Below, one piece after another: positions 63,707 to 64,000 of a stretch of 64,000 nucleotides of DNA. This stretch comes from an uncultured Pelagibacteraceae bacterium (GTDB taxonomy: Bacteria > Pseudomonadota > Alphaproteobacteria > Pelagibacterales > Pelagibacteraceae), in assembly GCA_902595285.1 (NCBI GenBank), contig CACJPL010000006.1:16323-80322 (forward strand). The letters run 5' to 3'. How positions within the stretch are numbered: position 1 is the stretch's first letter; the number at the start of each line of letters is the position of its first letter. The position numbers were made by a program, and so were the translations under genes. The notes beneath the pieces were generated by a model, which made no database searches, was not told where the DNA came from, and was given only the letters and a program-made list of their open reading frames with translations.

Positions 63707-64000
63707 ATGCCAGTTCAAAAAGCTAAATTTTCAATTGGAGACATCGTGAAGCATAAACACTTTGAGTTTAGAGGTGTTATTTATGATGTTGATTTTGAAT
63801 TTAATAATTCTGAAGAATGGTATCAGTCTATCCCAAAAAATGTCAGACCAAGAAAAGATCAACCATTTTATCACCTATTAGCAGAAAATGATGAGATAAC
63901 ATATGAAGCTTATGTTTCTGAGCAAAACTTGCTAATGGACGATTCTGATGAACCAATAAAACACCCTTTAATTGAAGAGATTTTTTCAGGAAAAAAAGGT
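63707..64000 (+). CDS. hspQ: Heat shock protein HspQ (3' end cut by window)
   Basis: The first 98 codons are visible and the frame is open to the last base. The N-terminus KAKFSIGDIVKHKHFEFRGV, then WYQSIPKNVRPRKDQPFYHLL (in parts) and EAYVSEQNLLMDDS match HspQ/YccV hemimethylated-DNA-binding family proteins, which stabilise the Lon specificity of degradation in E. coli. Family length is about 105-110, so only a few residues are missing. Confidence 0.92.
   Translation, partial: MPVQKAKFSIGDIVKHKHFEFRGVIYDVDFEFNNSEEWYQSIPKNVRPRKDQPFYHLLAENDEITYEAYVSEQNLLMDDSDEPIKHPLIEEIFSGKKG

Overview
The window is a very AT-rich (about 30% GC by eye), tightly packed bacterial chromosome segment. Genes overlap by 1-11 bases in many places, no gap reaches 300 bases, and there are no insertion sequences, prophage or CRISPR arrays. 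Gene content and order (holA-parB-parA-rsmG-mnmG-mnmE-rho-hemJ-hemH-hemE | ppsR-maf-aroE-coaE-dnaQ-secB) are those of the origin neighbourhood of Alphaproteobacteria. Together with the extreme streamlining and base composition this points to the SAR11 clade (Candidatus Pelagibacter type).

Region by region. 1-10.3 kb: chromosome partitioning (parAB, with a perfect parS palindrome inside rsmG), tRNA modification (mnmG, mnmE), rho and the late haem genes, nearly all on the minus strand. 10.3-10.6 kb: a 266-base gap between hemE and ppsR that holds DnaA-box-like sites and AT-rich tracts and is the best candidate for oriC; genes run outward from it on both sides. 10.6-27.8 kb: housekeeping genes (maf, aroE, coaE, dnaQ, secB, hslUV, a hisB-hisH-hisA-hisF-hisE operon interrupted by a secreted polysaccharide-lyase-like gene, lolA, ftsK, a UbiH-like hydroxylase). 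27.9-33.7 kb: an even more AT-rich surface-sugar islet (glycosyltransferase, sugar N-formyltransferase, C-methyltransferase, deacetylase-like protein, CapE-like dehydratase), ending at tRNA-Gly(GCC) and an FkbM methyltransferase. 33.7-37.9 kb: phhB-like, purH, heparinase-like, rpe. 38.3-40.4 kb: a two-subunit sodium:solute symporter of much higher GC, followed by an intrinsic terminator. 40.5-48.7 kb: acs with an extraordinary Lys/Arg tail, EVE protein, tsaD, hemC, hemD, MscS, YggT, folD. 48.7-51.8 kb: small membrane proteins, haloacetate-dehalogenase-like hydrolase, TauD-like dioxygenase, AEC transporter. 51.8-58.3 kb: metallo-hydrolase, PQQ-type sugar dehydrogenase, then a group centred on two unusual photolyase-family proteins. 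58.3-64 kb: PsiE-like protein, argG, IalB-like, Tas-like reductase, Bax-inhibitor-1 family, DUF2794, septation protein A, and the start of hspQ.

Taken together this is core chromosome next to the replication origin, with a few accessory islets. The most interesting signals are the probable oriC and parS, the symporter with an inserted EF-hand loop, the basic tail on acetyl-CoA synthetase, and the photolyase group: one member lacks two of the expected Fe-S cysteines, and another has its FAD domain at the N-terminus followed by an extra alpha/beta domain.
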